Origin: Streptomyces bluensis
GTDB lineage: Bacteria > Actinomycetota > Actinomycetes > Streptomycetales > Streptomycetaceae
Direction of reading: 5' to 3'
Assembly (NCBI RefSeq): GCF_014650715.1
Contig: NZ_BMVM01000001.1
Coordinates: forward strand, 1 to 64,000
DNA length: 64,000 bases
Each line of letters opens with the position of its first letter. Position 1 is the first letter of the stretch. The notes below the pieces were generated by a model. It was given only the letters and a program-made list of their open reading frames with translations, was not told the DNA's origin and did not search any database. The position numbers were made by a program, and so were the translations under genes. Shown here one piece after another: positions 26,291 to 35,834 of the stretch.

Positions 26291-26441
26291 AGCTGGCCCC
26301 GCTTGTCAGTGGGTTTCGGCCCCACTCGGCGACCGTTCGGGCATGATCTGTCACTGTGTTTTGGCCCCACCCACGCGTCGCGGTGTGTGGTTTAGAGGAC
26401 GGCTGTGCCCAGTGGGGTATTCCATCGACGGGGAGATGTCT

Positions 26442-26985
26442 GTGATCGTCTGGGTGAACGGCGCTCGGCAGCGGGAAGAGCACGCTGGTGGATGAACTAC
26501 GTCCGCGCTGGCCCGAGGCGCTGGTCTATGACCCGGAGATGGTCGGCTATGTGCTGCGCGAGATCGTGGAGGTCCCGACCGGCGATTTCCAGGATCTGCG
26601 GCTGTGGAGGCGGCAGGTCGCGGACCTGGCCCTGAGACTCGTCGAGGAGTATCAGCGGCCCGTCCTGGTGCCCATGACGCTGGTCAACCCGGGCTATGTC
26701 GAGGAGATCTTCGGTGCGCTGAAGGACGCGGGGATCGCTGCTCACCACTTCTTCCTCAAGGTCTCCGAGGGCGTGCTGGTGAATCGGATCGACGGCCGGA
26801 GCTTCACACCGGATGATCCCGCGCAGGACGAGAGGGTGCGCAAGTGGTGCAAGTCCAAGATCGAATCGTGTATGGCCGCAGTGGACACGCTGCCCAGTGA
26901 CACGGTGTTCCTGGACGGTGAGCTGAGCCCGCGGGAGCTGGCCGACGACGTGCTGGCCCGCGTCGGTGCGGGCCCGGGCCGGTAG
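26442..26985 (+). pseudogene. P-loop kinase with frameshift in Walker A
   Basis: From the GTG at 26442 (GGGAG upstream) the frame reads VIVWVNGA and then goes out of frame. The next bases encode GSGKSTLVDELRPRWPEALV in another frame, so about two bases are missing inside the expected GAFGSGKST. The remainder to 26985 is intact and includes FLKVSEGVLVNRID and a C-terminal SPRELADDVLARV. Homologues are AAA/TmrB-like nucleotide-binding proteins; function unknown. Without the shift the protein would have about 181 residues. A sequencing error is possible. Confidence 0.75.
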
Positions 26986-27004
26986 CCCGGGTTCCCGTGT
27001 GTGG

Positions 27005-27240
27005 TCAGCTGCTGCCCTGCTGGTTTTTGGTGTGGGCGAGGCGGTAAGAATCGGTGCCGGTCTCGATGATGTTGCAGCCGAAGGTGAGCCGGTCCACGAT
27101 CGCTGCGCAGAGCCGGGGGTCGGTGAAGGTCTTCGTCCAGCCACCAAACGATTCGTTCGAGGCGATGGCCACAGAGGCTTTCTCCTCCCGCTCGGTCAGA
27201 ACCTGGAACAGCAGTTCCGCGCCGCGGCAGTCCACCGCAG
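27005..27240 (-). mobile_element. IS21-family IstB ATPase 3' remnant
   Basis: The minus strand encodes DCRGAELLFQVLTEREEKAS, IASNESFGGWTKTFTDPRL and FGCNIIETGTDSYRLAHTK, the C-terminal half of IstB helper ATPases. The Walker motifs are absent. Confidence 0.85.
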
Positions 27241-27819
27241 CTGGCCTTCCACCCGGAGGAGGCCGGTATCGACGATCAGCACTGTTCGGCCTGCGCCGCT
27301 GTGACCTTGCCGTACTTGGCCAGGGCCGCGAATCACCTTTACTGGGCCATGGAGACGGGATCCGTGGCAGCCCTCTACGGCCCGAAGGAGCTCACGTAGC
27401 AGCGGCTGGTCAAGCTGGTTACTGCTATCTGACCGTCACACTAAGAAACATGAGCCTCCCACAACAGCCCCACAATTGCCAGTACATTGGACTCAATGGT
27501 GCATCGAACGTGACGTAATTACGCCAACTTTCCTCATCCCTGGTGAAATCCGGGCGCACGAACGCGTGCCTCTCTCCCGCGTCCATACGAGTTGAACAAC
27601 CGCTTTTCCCGGCTTCGCTCCCTGTGGTTGGCACTGGCCCAGCCACCGCATGATCAGCCTTTTCGCCGAAGAGGTGTCGTGCCCGGCGACGGCACAGCAC
27701 CCCGTCGGCTCCGAAAGGCACCGAGGACGTCCGCGGTGCCATCACCGCGGTCGTGATCGCGGCTTGGTCGGCAGCGGCCGCTCCTCCTCTTCCTCGGCGA
27801 ATCATCTGCATGGCAGCGC
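27241..27819. other. Gap with no recognisable gene
   Basis: About 580 bp. A short coding-like stretch, HLYWAMETGSVAALYGPKEL, occurs near 27333-27390 on the plus strand, but I do not recognise it. Otherwise I see nothing. Confidence 0.4.
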
Positions 27820-28035
27820 GCTGCAGCCGGTTTCGCCACCGCCGGGCTGGTCTGGCTCATCTTCGGCCTGGCCCGCGCCGGCCGCGCGCACCTGGCACCG
27901 GTCGCGGTCGCCTCCTACGTCGGGGCGGCGTAATGGTTCACCTCCTCCACCTCCTTCGCCAACCCGGCGGTGACCATCGGCCGCGTTCACCGACACCTTC
28001 GCCGGGATCGCCCCCGCCTCCGTCCCCCCGTTTGA
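27820..28035 (+). pseudogene. Second MIP/aquaporin, wrecked
   Basis: The plus strand encodes TAGLVWLIFGLARAGRAHLA and PVAVASYVGAA, then an in-frame TAA, then WFTSSTSFANPAVTIG with the second NPA box, and after a frameshift AFTDTFAGIAPASVPPF. It aligns throughout with residues 140-200 of the ars-operon aquaporin at 5667. Both ends are lost. Confidence 0.75.
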
Positions 28036-28154
28036 GTCGGCCCAGACGATGCGGCGGTCCTCGGCGGTTCTCGGGCTTCTCACACCGTGTCATCTTCCTG
28101 GCTCGCCCGGCCGAAACGGCGACGCCGCTGCCCAAGAAGAGGTTCGCCGGACCG

Positions 28155-28607
28155 TCAGAAGCTCCAGCTGTAGACGCCGCCGCCCGTGCTAACCGCAGAC
28201 GCCGCAAGCCGGGACACTCCCTGCAGGACCGCCAGCAGATCATCGTCGGTCATTTCGTCTCCGTCGGCAGACCTGAGCCTCGCGGTCCAGCGATCTGCCA
28301 GTTCCTCCAGCTCAGTGGAAGTAGCGTCGGCCAACGCCCGGATCAACCGCGACGGCAGGGCGAACACCTCAACGCCATCGTTCAAGGGGGCAACGACCCA
28401 CTCCGGCCACGACCAACCAAGGAGCTGCTCGATCGGCGGAATCTCGACAGAGGGCTCCTCGAAGTACATGTCCCACTCCGCGATGGCACTGTCCGGCTCT
28501 AGGAAACGGCAGGTCACAGACTCAAACGCCTGACCAGGTCCCCGTCGGTGCGTCGCAGCGGCACTCTCGTCATCCGGAGCGAGGAAGAACACTATGTCGT
28601 GGGCCAT
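28155..28607 (-). CDS. Conserved hypothetical protein
   Basis: The 150-residue protein MAHDIVFFLAPDDESAAATH... has an acidic, soluble character with WDMYFEEPSVEIPPIEQLL and a helical middle (RLIRALADATSTELEELADR). Such small acidic proteins can be immunity proteins, but I do not recognise a family and there is no toxin gene beside it. Codon use is normal and no defect is visible. Confidence 0.65.
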   Translation of the reverse strand: MAHDIVFFLAPDDESAAATHRRGPGQAFESVTCRFLEPDSAIAEWDMYFEEPSVEIPPIEQLLGWSWPEWVVAPLNDGVEVFALPSRLIRALADATSTELEELADRWTARLRSADGDEMTDDDLLAVLQGVSRLAASAVSTGGGVYSWSF

Positions 28608-29012
28608 CTCAGCATGGTGGCAGGAGGGGCACCCCCCGGTCGGCTTCCCTCTGCACTTTGAAGCCGGGGGCTGGCTAGCGACCTGGTCTGGAAAGGTTTT
28701 GTTGATCGCTCCTCCTCCACCACGGCCTCATCACCACGCCGGACACTCAGCCGCACCGGCGTCGCCACCGCTGTACCCATCGGACCACCAGCCCCGCGCT
28801 TTTGTTCAGGGTGGGGGAGCTGCTTTCTGAACAACCGGGCGGGCGCTGGAATCGGTGCAGCGGGGCACCAGCCGGCCAACTCGGATCCGGGCACACCAGG
28901 GCGCATGGGTACCGGCGGCGCAGGCACACTGCCCAGTGTGACGAGGAGACCTGCACCAATCACCAGATGAACGCCAAGCGGACCACGTTCTGCCACGCCT
29001 TCGGGAGGATCC
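28608..29012. other. Gap with no recognisable gene
   Basis: 405 bp between the hypothetical gene and the secreted protein. Open frames exist on both strands but none shows family character. It should hold the promoter of the secreted-protein gene. Confidence 0.4.
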
Positions 29013-29441
29013 ATGAAAGCACGTACCGTCATCGCCGCGACGCTGCTGTCCTTGGGCGCGGTGGCGTGGGGGGTTCCCGCGACCGCGGCCCCGGCTGCCG
29101 CCGCGGGCACCTGCTACGGCCCCACCTGCACTGGGCTGGAACCCAACGGCACGACATGTGCCAACGACGCGCGCAACGTACGGACCACGACGTCCCAGGG
29201 GCGCACCATCATCCTGCGGTACAGCCCGTCCTGCCGAGCGGCCTGGGGCAAGATCATCGGCGCGTCCGTCGGAGACAGGGTCGATGTCGCGAACAGCAAG
29301 GCACCCAGCGATTACTACACGGCCCGCGTCGACTCCGGCAGCGACGCACACACCCGCATGGTGAACGACGCCGGATACGTAGCGAACGCCTGCGGCCGCA
29401 CCTCATCGCTCGCGTCGCTGGGATGCACCGAGGTGTACTGA
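29013..29441 (+). CDS. Secreted DUF2690/YjfA-like protein
   Basis: The 142-residue protein has a Sec signal peptide (KARTVIAATLLSLGAVAWGV, cleavage near the APAAAA stretch) and begins its mature part with GTCYGPTCTGLEPNGTTCAN, the Cys pattern of the DUF2690/YjfA family. RSLRYSPSC-like and ANACGRTSSLASLGCTEVY segments supply further cysteines, suggesting disulfides outside the cell. A GGGAGG lies before the ATG. Function is unknown for the family. Confidence 0.85.
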   Translation: MKARTVIAATLLSLGAVAWGVPATAAPAAAAGTCYGPTCTGLEPNGTTCANDARNVRTTTSQGRTIILRYSPSCRAAWGKIIGASVGDRVDVANSKAPSDYYTARVDSGSDAHTRMVNDAGYVANACGRTSSLASLGCTEVY

Positions 29442-29538
29442 CGACTCACCGTCCAAAAGCCGCGCACCAGGACCAGCAGTCACCCCAGCCCGCCCGGGAC
29501 GCCCACTGGGTGTGCCCCGGCCCGCCGCACGTCCGCTG

Positions 29539-29665
29539 TTACGTTCCCAGCGGCAATACGTGTTCCGGGTCGGGGTCGGGCCAGCCGATCAACTCGCTGG
29601 TCTCGTCCACAGGTGATCCGTGGTCCCTAGAACCATGGGCGATCACGAGTAGCAGCCCCCCGAGC
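29539..29665 (-). pseudogene. C-terminal fragment of an unknown protein
   Basis: The minus strand reads LLVIAHGSRDHGSPVDETSE then IGWPDPDPEHVLPLGT and a stop at 29539-29541. It has strong coding character but no start. I do not recognise it. Confidence 0.3.
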
Positions 29666-29682
29666 GGTCCATAACGATCACT

Positions 29683-30025
29683 GGCTCTGTCCGCGAGAAC
29701 GGGGATCAGGCACAAATTCCGTGAGGACGATCACTGGGGTTTGGTATCGGTGACGTGGCGTCATCTGGGGCCGTGGTGCGGTGTGATGAGCTCGTCGGTG
29801 ACCTGTTTCCCCACCTCAGCGCGTTACAGGTCGATCGTGTGCTTTTCGACTGCGGAGTGATTCGCCTGGTGGCGAGGACTCGGGAGGCCAAGGTGGCCTG
29901 CCCAGCGTGTACGGTGGCGTCCGATCGAGTGCACAGCACGTACCGAAGATGCCTTGCCGATATGCCGGTTGGGGATCAGCCGGTGTCGATCGAGCTGACG
30001 GTGCGGCGACTGTACTGCGAGCATT
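29683..30025 (+). mobile_element. ISL3-family element, 5' part
   Basis: The left end GGCTCTGTCCGC at 29683 matches typical ISL3 terminal repeats. From the GTG at 29755 the frame reads ELVGDLFPHLSALQVDRVLF, then CPACTVASDRVHSTYRRCLA and a zinc-finger-like ending LTVRRLYCEH. After that the similarity stops. The C-terminal part of an ISL3 transposase lies at 41154-42128. Confidence 0.75.
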
Positions 30026-30298
30026 TCCGAAAGCGTGCAGACGGGCCTCGTGATCGAGCGCCGGGCAGGCCTTGCACCTGCATTTCCCCGCAGGAAGCGG
30101 GGCGTCTTTCCTTGGACCACCAACGCAGCGCCAACCGACCGGAGTTGCGGCGACCAGCTCAAGATCCACCATAGCCCAGGCCAGAACCCGGGGCCACAGC
30201 GGCTCCCCGGGCTCCACCTCGCTCGTCAGCAGATGCCCACAGCTGTCGCAGCGATGGTCATCCTGTTGCCTCCTCACTGCCTTCTCGTCGTGAGACAT
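30020..30298 (-). pseudogene. Cys-rich hypothetical protein, truncated by ISL3
   Basis: The ATG at 30298 starts 16 bp after the DUF4265 gene ends, so the two look like an operon. The frame encodes CDSCGHLLTSEVEPGEPLWP and GKCRCKACPALDHEARLHAF. A CxxC pair plus CRCKAC suggest zinc binding. Beyond HAFG the reading enters ISL3 DNA, so the C-terminus is probably lost. Confidence 0.5.
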
Positions 30299-30313
30299 GA
30301 GCAGCCACGGCCG

Positions 30314-30817
30314 TCACATCGCTTGCGTGGCCCGCCACGCTGCGGTGACACACCCTTCTTCCCAATGCCACCACCCCTTGGCCTCGCCATGCTCCAAGAG
30401 CCTGAGGATCCGGGGAAGGTCCGCATCCGGGGGAACATCGAGAGCGATCATCCGGAACTGCTCGATCCCCTCACCGGTCGTGCCCAGGCGATGGAACGTC
30501 CCCAGCACGGTCTGCCGGGCGGCGGCCGAGCCACCGTCCCTCAGGACGATCAGACGGATGGTGCAGTTCTCCGACGCCCGCACCGTCTCACCGGCCCAGC
30601 GCGCGCCTTCCTCGTCGACCTCGACCCGGATGATGTCGTCACTGGCAACCCCCCGTACGAACCAGGGCGTGTTGTCCACACGCACGGTCCCGTCGCCGAG
30701 GTCCACCGCCCACAAGCTCTCCACACTCGCCGGCGGCCAGCCGTCCTCGTCCACCTCCAACCGGAAATGGACCTTCACATGGTCGTCCCTGATGTCCGTC
30801 ACGGCATCATCATCCAC
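30314..30817 (-). CDS. DUF4265 domain protein
   Basis: The 167-residue protein contains HVKVHFRLEVDEDGWPPAS, VESLWAVDLGDGTVRVDNTP and RLIVLRDGG, matching the DUF4265 family of small soluble proteins. C-terminal RILRLLEHGEAKGWWHWEEG is also conserved in such proteins. Function is unknown. The length is normal. Downstream gene: truncated Cys-rich protein. Confidence 0.8.
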   Translation of the reverse strand: MDDDAVTDIRDDHVKVHFRLEVDEDGWPPASVESLWAVDLGDGTVRVDNTPWFVRGVASDDIIRVEVDEEGARWAGETVRASENCTIRLIVLRDGGSAAARQTVLGTFHRLGTTGEGIEQFRMIALDVPPDADLPRILRLLEHGEAKGWWHWEEGCVTAAWRATQAM

Positions 30818-30849
30818 AGCCGCGGCCAGGGTGGGGAACGATCACTTAA

Positions 30850-31401
30850 GGAAAGGGGACCGATCTTCAACCTTCAGCTTCGACGCTGGTCAACCCCACT
30901 CGTGAACACCCCCAGACGAGGACTCGGACGATCCCGGGGCGGCCTGACCTGCAAGATCCACCTGGCCGGTGAAGGCGGACGCCGCCCACTGGCGCTGCTG
31001 ATCACGCCGGGCTAGTGGGGCGACGCCCCGCAGCTCATTCCGGTCATGGAACGCATCCGTGTCCACCGCCCGGGTGGCGGGCATCCGCGCACCCGGCCCG
31101 ACCACCTGGGCGGCGATAAGGCGTATTCCTCCCGGCGCAACCGCCGCTACATGCGACGTCGCCAGATCAAGCACACCATTCCCGAGCCCCGAGATCAGCG
31201 GACCCACCGCAAAAGACGCGGCAGCAGGGGCGGACGGCTCGCCGGCTTCGACAAGACGATCTACTAACGCAGGAACGAAGTGGAGCGGACGATCAACGCG
31301 TGAAGAACCTCCCGGCCGTGGCCACACGATTCGACAAACGCGCCTACGTCTTCCACGGGACCGTCACCCTCGCCTCGATCCGGCTCTGGCTCCGCCCATG
31401 A
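30850..31401 (+). mobile_element. IS5-family transposase remnant
   Basis: The plus-strand sequence LGRSRGGLTCKIHLAGEGGR, then an in-frame TAG (31013-31015), WGDAPQLIPVMERIRV, LGGDKAYSSRRNRRYMRRR, RGGRLAGFDKTIY, a TAA near 31265, EVERTIN, a frameshift near 31300 and RFDKRAYVFHGTVTLASIRL to the stop. D in GGDKAYS and E in EVERTIN are catalytic. The N-terminal third is missing. Confidence 0.85.
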
Positions 31402-31416
31402 TCCGCCGGACGAGCC

Positions 31417-31660
31417 TTAGATTAGGGCGCGGCGGGCTTCGTCTGTCGTGGTGGAGGGGTGGTTGTGTTCCCGGGTATGACCGTGAATACCTCGGACGAG
31501 GCTTTCCAACCAGCTGGTGAACCGTGCGCGTTTGGCCAGGGCGTCACGGTCGTCGATGGTCGCGGCGAGCTCTCCGAGCCAGTACGTCGCCAAGCTGCCC
31601 AGGACCAGGCCGTCGCGGTGTTCCAGGAGCCAGCCTTTCTCCTTCAGCCTTGAACTCGGC
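31417..31660 (-). pseudogene. C-terminal fragment of an unknown protein
   Basis: The minus strand reads KEKGWLLEHRDGLVLGSLAT then YWLGELAATIDDRDALAKRA and a His-rich tail to the stop at 31417. It is clearly coding in composition; upstream the frame loses that character near 31660. I do not recognise the family. Confidence 0.4.
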
Positions 31661-31889
31661 TCGGTGCGGCCGAGGGTCGCACCAATTGACGCCCCGTGGA
31701 CGCTGAGTCGACTGAGCCCCCGCACATGATCGCCCCCGTACTCGCTGATGTTGCTGCATGCGTCGGGCCGTCGCTGAGCCGGTTTCTCGAAAGAAGCTCA
31801 ACCGCGCAGCGTTCGCCGCCGGAGGTCTCGTGGCGGCAGGCGCCCGGGGCTTACTCGGCGTGTCAGTGCCGACGGTCATAGTGGGCGGC

Positions 31890-32936
31890 ATGAACTCCGC
31901 CGCGCACTGTGACCGCCTCCTCGCCGACCTCCGCCTGTCCACCGCTGCGACCTTCACGGCCATCTGCACGGCCGACGAGGATAACGTGATCCGCTGCTTC
32001 GGCGGCGATCCCGCCCAGGCCCGCCCCGGCACCTTGTCGGACACCACGGGTGGCTGGGACGGCGAGAAGCCGCGCATCGCGATCTCGCGCAGCGGCACCA
32101 CCGTGGTGGTCGTGGAGGACAACCAGTTCCAGGGCTCGCGTGAGGAAGTGCTGCGCCCGCTGTCCCGGCTCGGCCGGGCCGCGAGCGCCTTCTGGAACGT
32201 CAACGCCAATTCGCGACTCAGCCTGGCCGAGGACGGTCTGGTGCAGTCCGCCTTCGATCTGTACCGCCCGGACCAGCCGCACGGCGCCGCTCCGCACGCA
32301 TGACGGCCGTACCTCGACGGGCTGGGCTCCGGACCCGGGAGCACCTGGGGCTCTGGCCTTGCCGCCCTCGAACGGGCGACCGCTGCAAGGCTCGACGCAA
32401 GGTGGGCGGCCGGCCCGCACCTCGTCCTCGAGATTGAACCGGTGCCCCAGGCCGTGCTGCCGCAGGGCCTTGAAGACTCGCCACTGCTGGCGCAGGCGCC
32501 GTTCGACCGCTATCTGGCCAGGCTCGGCCCGCACCTGCTCCCGGAGATGCAGCAGTACGCCATGACGCTCGCCGTGACCCAGGCAGGCCTCGCAGGGGAT
32601 CCGCTGGCCGTTGCCGCCCTGTCCGTCGGCGTCGACGGTCCGGCCGACGGTCGTGACCGGCTACGGGCCGACCTGGAGGCCGCGCATCAGGCAGCTCTGG
32701 CTCGGTCCCACGAACTGCGAGCCCGCGAGTCGCAGGCTGGGACGGAAGCGGACGACGAGCGCACCTCACAGGTAGCTTTCCAGCAGGCGATCGTGTTCTG
32801 GGTGCTGACGGACTATGTCGTCGGCGACGGCGATCAGTTCGGCCGACTCGGCATGGCCATGGCCGGTGACGCCGACCGCCGTGCCCGTTTCCGCCTGCTG
32901 CACCGGCTCCACGACGCGGCCGCCCGTCGAGGCTGA
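31890..32936 (+). pseudogene. DUF6461-like protein interrupted by an in-frame TGA
   Basis: I place the start at the ATG 31890 (MNSAAHCDRLLADLRLSTAA). The first part runs through EEVLRPLSRLGRAASAFWNV and NANSRLSLAEDGLVQSAFDL, the DUF6461 signature, to a TGA at 32301-32303. The same frame continues without shift: PYLDGLGSGPGSTWGSGLAA, then GPHLVLEIEPVPQAVLPQGL and a helical C-terminal part to 32936. One nonsense codon thus splits a gene of about 348 codons. Downstream readthrough or a sequencing error cannot be excluded. Function unknown. Confidence 0.65.
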
Positions 32937-33547
32937 GCCGCAGCGGGCGCGCTGACTTGTTGTCAGCCGCAACTGTCCTGGATCTGCTCTGCCGGCCCGT
33001 GCGCAGGAGCTCGACCCCGTGCCCGCAGGCTGTGGGTACGGCTGGAGGACTGCATCCGCAAGCACCGGCCCTTCCTCTAGCAGGTCGGGCCCGTCCAACC
33101 CTCGGCACGCGTAGCCCTGACGACCACCGAGCCCGCGCTGAGCTGGTCCAGGAGGGCGACCGCTATTGGCAGGCACGGACTGTTCGCGGGCGAACGCGGC
33201 TGGGACCGTGAGGTTGAACGACACCGCTGCACCAGCGAACGCATCGACAGGCTTCTGGCTGACCTCGGCCAACCGCCCATACCGAAGCGGCGGAAGACCA
33301 CTCCAGTACTTGATCACACCACGGCGGGGCTGCCAGAACGACCGTGAGACTGCATCCGGCTTTGACGAGCAGGAGGCTTTCGTCGCGCCAGTCCCCAGAT
33401 CCGCTGAACGCCCACGTCCGGAACCAGCTCGCCGGCTGCCCGGCCCGCCAATCCGCTGGCGAGCGCGCCCACTGGCCGGCCACGCCATCGACGGGTCCCC
33501 GAATAAATCACTGCCGAACCAGGTCCGCCGACTCCTACGATCATCAG
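32937..33547. other. Gap with no recognisable gene
   Basis: 611 bp. The region has open frames on both strands but no family is recognisable; it probably consists of small scraps. It contains the promoter region for the S66 peptidase gene. Confidence 0.4.
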
Positions 33548-34591
33548 ATGACGGATCTTCTCTACCCCGCCAAGCCCCGCCCCGGAGACCGGGTCGCAGT
33601 GCTGTCCCCCTCATCCGGCCTGCCCGGCCTCTTCCCCCTGCCCTACGAGCTGGGGCTGCGCAGACTGCAGGACGACTTCGGACTGAAGGCAGTGGAATAC
33701 CCGGCCACCCGGAAGATGGGAGCCTCGCCCAAGGAACGGGCCGCGGACATCCACGCGGCCTTCACAGACCCCGACATCAAGGCAGTGATCGCCAGCATCG
33801 GCGGCGACGACCAGATCACCGTCCTCCCCCACCTCGACGGCGCTCTGCTCCGCGCCAACCCCAAGCCGTTCTTCGGCTACAGCGACAACACGAACCTGCT
33901 GCTGTTCCTGCGCAACCTGGGCATCGTCAGCTACCACGGCGGCACCGTGATGACCGAGTTCGGACGCCCCGGCGCGATGCATCCGCTGACCGCGGACTCC
34001 CTGCGGGCAGCGTTATTCACGTCGGGCGAGTACGAGCTCACTCCCTCAAGCACCTACGGGGACGTCAACCGCCCCTGGCAGGATCCGCATACCTTCGACT
34101 CCGAACCGGACATGGAACCCGCCGACGGCTGGTCCTGGCACAACAGCGACCGGATAGTCGAAGGGGCCGGCTGGGGCGGCAATCTGGAGATCATCTCCTG
34201 GCTGCTGATGGCCGACCGCGCAGTGCAACGGGCCGACGCCTACGCCGGCAACGTGCTCTTGCTGGAAACCTCGGAGGACATGCCGCGCGCCCAGGAGGTC
34301 TACTGGATCCTTCGGAACATCGGCGAACGCGGGCTGCTGCAACAGTTCCCCGCGCTGCTCATGGGCAGGGCCAAGAGCTGGTCGTTCGAAAACCAACTCA
34401 GCCCCCAGGAGAAAGCACACTTCCGCCAGCAACAGAGAGAGGCCGTCCTACGGGCTCTTCACGAGTACGCCCCCGACACCATGGCCGTCTTCGACGTCGA
34501 TTTCGGCCACACCGACCCGCAACTCGTGGTTCCCATCGGAGGACGAATCCGGGTGGATGGCCCCGCACGCCGGATCGCCGTCACCTACTGA
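33548..34591 (+). CDS. S66-family LD-carboxypeptidase/MccF-like protein
   Basis: I chose the ATG at 33548 (MTDLLYPAKPRPGDRVAVLS); the longer frame upstream looks non-coding. The 347-residue protein carries the S66 triad: Ser112 in GYSDNT, Glu214 in GAGWGGNLEI and His321 in DFGHTDP. LdcA members cleave murein L,D-peptides; MccF members cleave microcin C7-like acyl-adenylates and give immunity. The long EGAGWGGNLEIISWL loop and GDVNRPW segment fit the MccF-like side. Cytoplasmic, no signal peptide. No microcin gene lies close by, so a self-resistance role is inference only. Confidence 0.87.
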   Translation: MTDLLYPAKPRPGDRVAVLSPSSGLPGLFPLPYELGLRRLQDDFGLKAVEYPATRKMGASPKERAADIHAAFTDPDIKAVIASIGGDDQITVLPHLDGALLRANPKPFFGYSDNTNLLLFLRNLGIVSYHGGTVMTEFGRPGAMHPLTADSLRAALFTSGEYELTPSSTYGDVNRPWQDPHTFDSEPDMEPADGWSWHNSDRIVEGAGWGGNLEIISWLLMADRAVQRADAYAGNVLLLETSEDMPRAQEVYWILRNIGERGLLQQFPALLMGRAKSWSFENQLSPQEKAHFRQQQREAVLRALHEYAPDTMAVFDVDFGHTDPQLVVPIGGRIRVDGPARRIAVTY

Positions 34592-35107
34592 GCCGGACAG
34601 CAGGGACGTACCGGCACCGTCCGCGCCTACGACGTGATCCGGATGCTCTCCCGCGACGGCCGCCCCACCCCGCTCGGCGACGCGATCGCGCACTACGGGC
34701 GGATCGCGAAGACCCTGCACATCCTGCGCCTGGCCGACGAGCCCGGCTACCGCCGTCAGATCAAGGTGCAGGCCAACCTCCAGGAAGGCCGGCACGCGCT
34801 CGCCGGAAGATCTTCCACGGCCGCGCCGGGCAGCTCTACCAGCGCTACCAGGACGGCATGGAGGACCAGATCGGCACCCTCGGACTCGTCCTCAACGCCC
34901 TGGTCCTGTTCAACACCCGGTACGTGGACGCCGCCGTCGCCCAACTCCGTGCCGACGGCAACGAGGTCCGGACGACGACATCGCCCGGCACTCCCCGTTC
35001 GTGCGGCACCACGTCAACATGCTCGGTCGGTCTCCTTCCAGCTCCCGGACCTGCCCGGCGGCCTGCGGCCCCTGCGGGACAAGAACGCCTCCGCCGACGA
35101 CGAGTAG
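34592..35107 (+). mobile_element. Tn3-family transposase 3' remnant
   Basis: The plus strand reads RAYDVIRMLSRDGRPTPLGD, TLHILRLADEPGYRRQIKVQ, then after a frameshift KIFHGRAGQLYQRYQDGMED and NALVLFNTRYVDAAVAQLRA, and after another SFQLPDLPGGLRPLRDKNA to the stop at 35107. This is the C-terminal DDE half of Tn3-type TnpA. No 38 bp inverted repeat is visible before the next gene. Confidence 0.85.
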
Positions 35108-35134
35108 GCGCCGGCGACGATGAGGGAGACGGAG

Positions 35135-35761
35135 ATGACCGGAGCGGTCGCCCCGGAGGTACGGGCCGCGCAGCGGCGGATCGTCAGCACCATCAACGCG
35201 TCAGGCAAGCTGAACGGCGACGGGCTCGCCCTGTGGCGGGAGGCCAACTGCGGCGAGTGGAAGGCCACCGCCGCCGACATCAGCCGGGACCTGGACCTGC
35301 TCCAGGTCCCGCACACGATCGTCACGGCCTTCCGCTTCCCGCTCGCCTCCTCCTACAGCAAGGCCATGCGCGAGGGCGAGGAGGTCCGCATCCTGCGCAG
35401 GGACCTGCCCCACCTGGTGCCGTGGATGCCGTCGCTCGAACAGACCGTCACCGACATCCCCGAGGACGCCCCCGGCTGGGACTTCATCCTGTTCCAGCCC
35501 CGCGCCGAGGGCATGGCCCTCGCCAAGCTGGTGCTGCCGACGGAGTGGCCCGCCTGGTCGAAGAAGCAGACCCGCGCCGCGCGGCTGGTCTGCGCGGAGT
35601 GCGACTACGACCTGCGCGACCCCGAGGACGAGACCCGCCTGCCCTACGACGTCCGCCTGCCTGACCAGCCCAAGAGGCGGCGGCCGGTGTGCGGGCAGTG
35701 CTGCAACAACGGCGTGGACGAGATGGAGCGCCTGGCCGCACTCGCCGGAACGTCGTCATGA
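35135..35761 (+). CDS. Hypothetical zinc-ribbon protein next to Tn3 remnant
   Basis: I chose the ATG at 35135 (MTGAVAPEVRAAQ) with a GGAGACGGAG RBS; another ATG lies 15 bases upstream. The 208-residue protein is soluble, with DLPHLVPWMPSLEQTVTDIP in the middle and a probable zinc ribbon at the C-terminus (CAECDYDL and CGQCCNNG). I do not recognise the family. It starts only 28 bp after the Tn3 remnant and may have travelled with it. Confidence 0.65.
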   Translation: MTGAVAPEVRAAQRRIVSTINASGKLNGDGLALWREANCGEWKATAADISRDLDLLQVPHTIVTAFRFPLASSYSKAMREGEEVRILRRDLPHLVPWMPSLEQTVTDIPEDAPGWDFILFQPRAEGMALAKLVLPTEWPAWSKKQTRAARLVCAECDYDLRDPEDETRLPYDVRLPDQPKRRRPVCGQCCNNGVDEMERLAALAGTSS

Positions 35762-35834
35762 CGACCGTCGGGACGGGGACGGATGGACCGGCTGCTGGTC
35801 GCGGACCCGTCGACGATGTTTTCTGAGTGACCTC

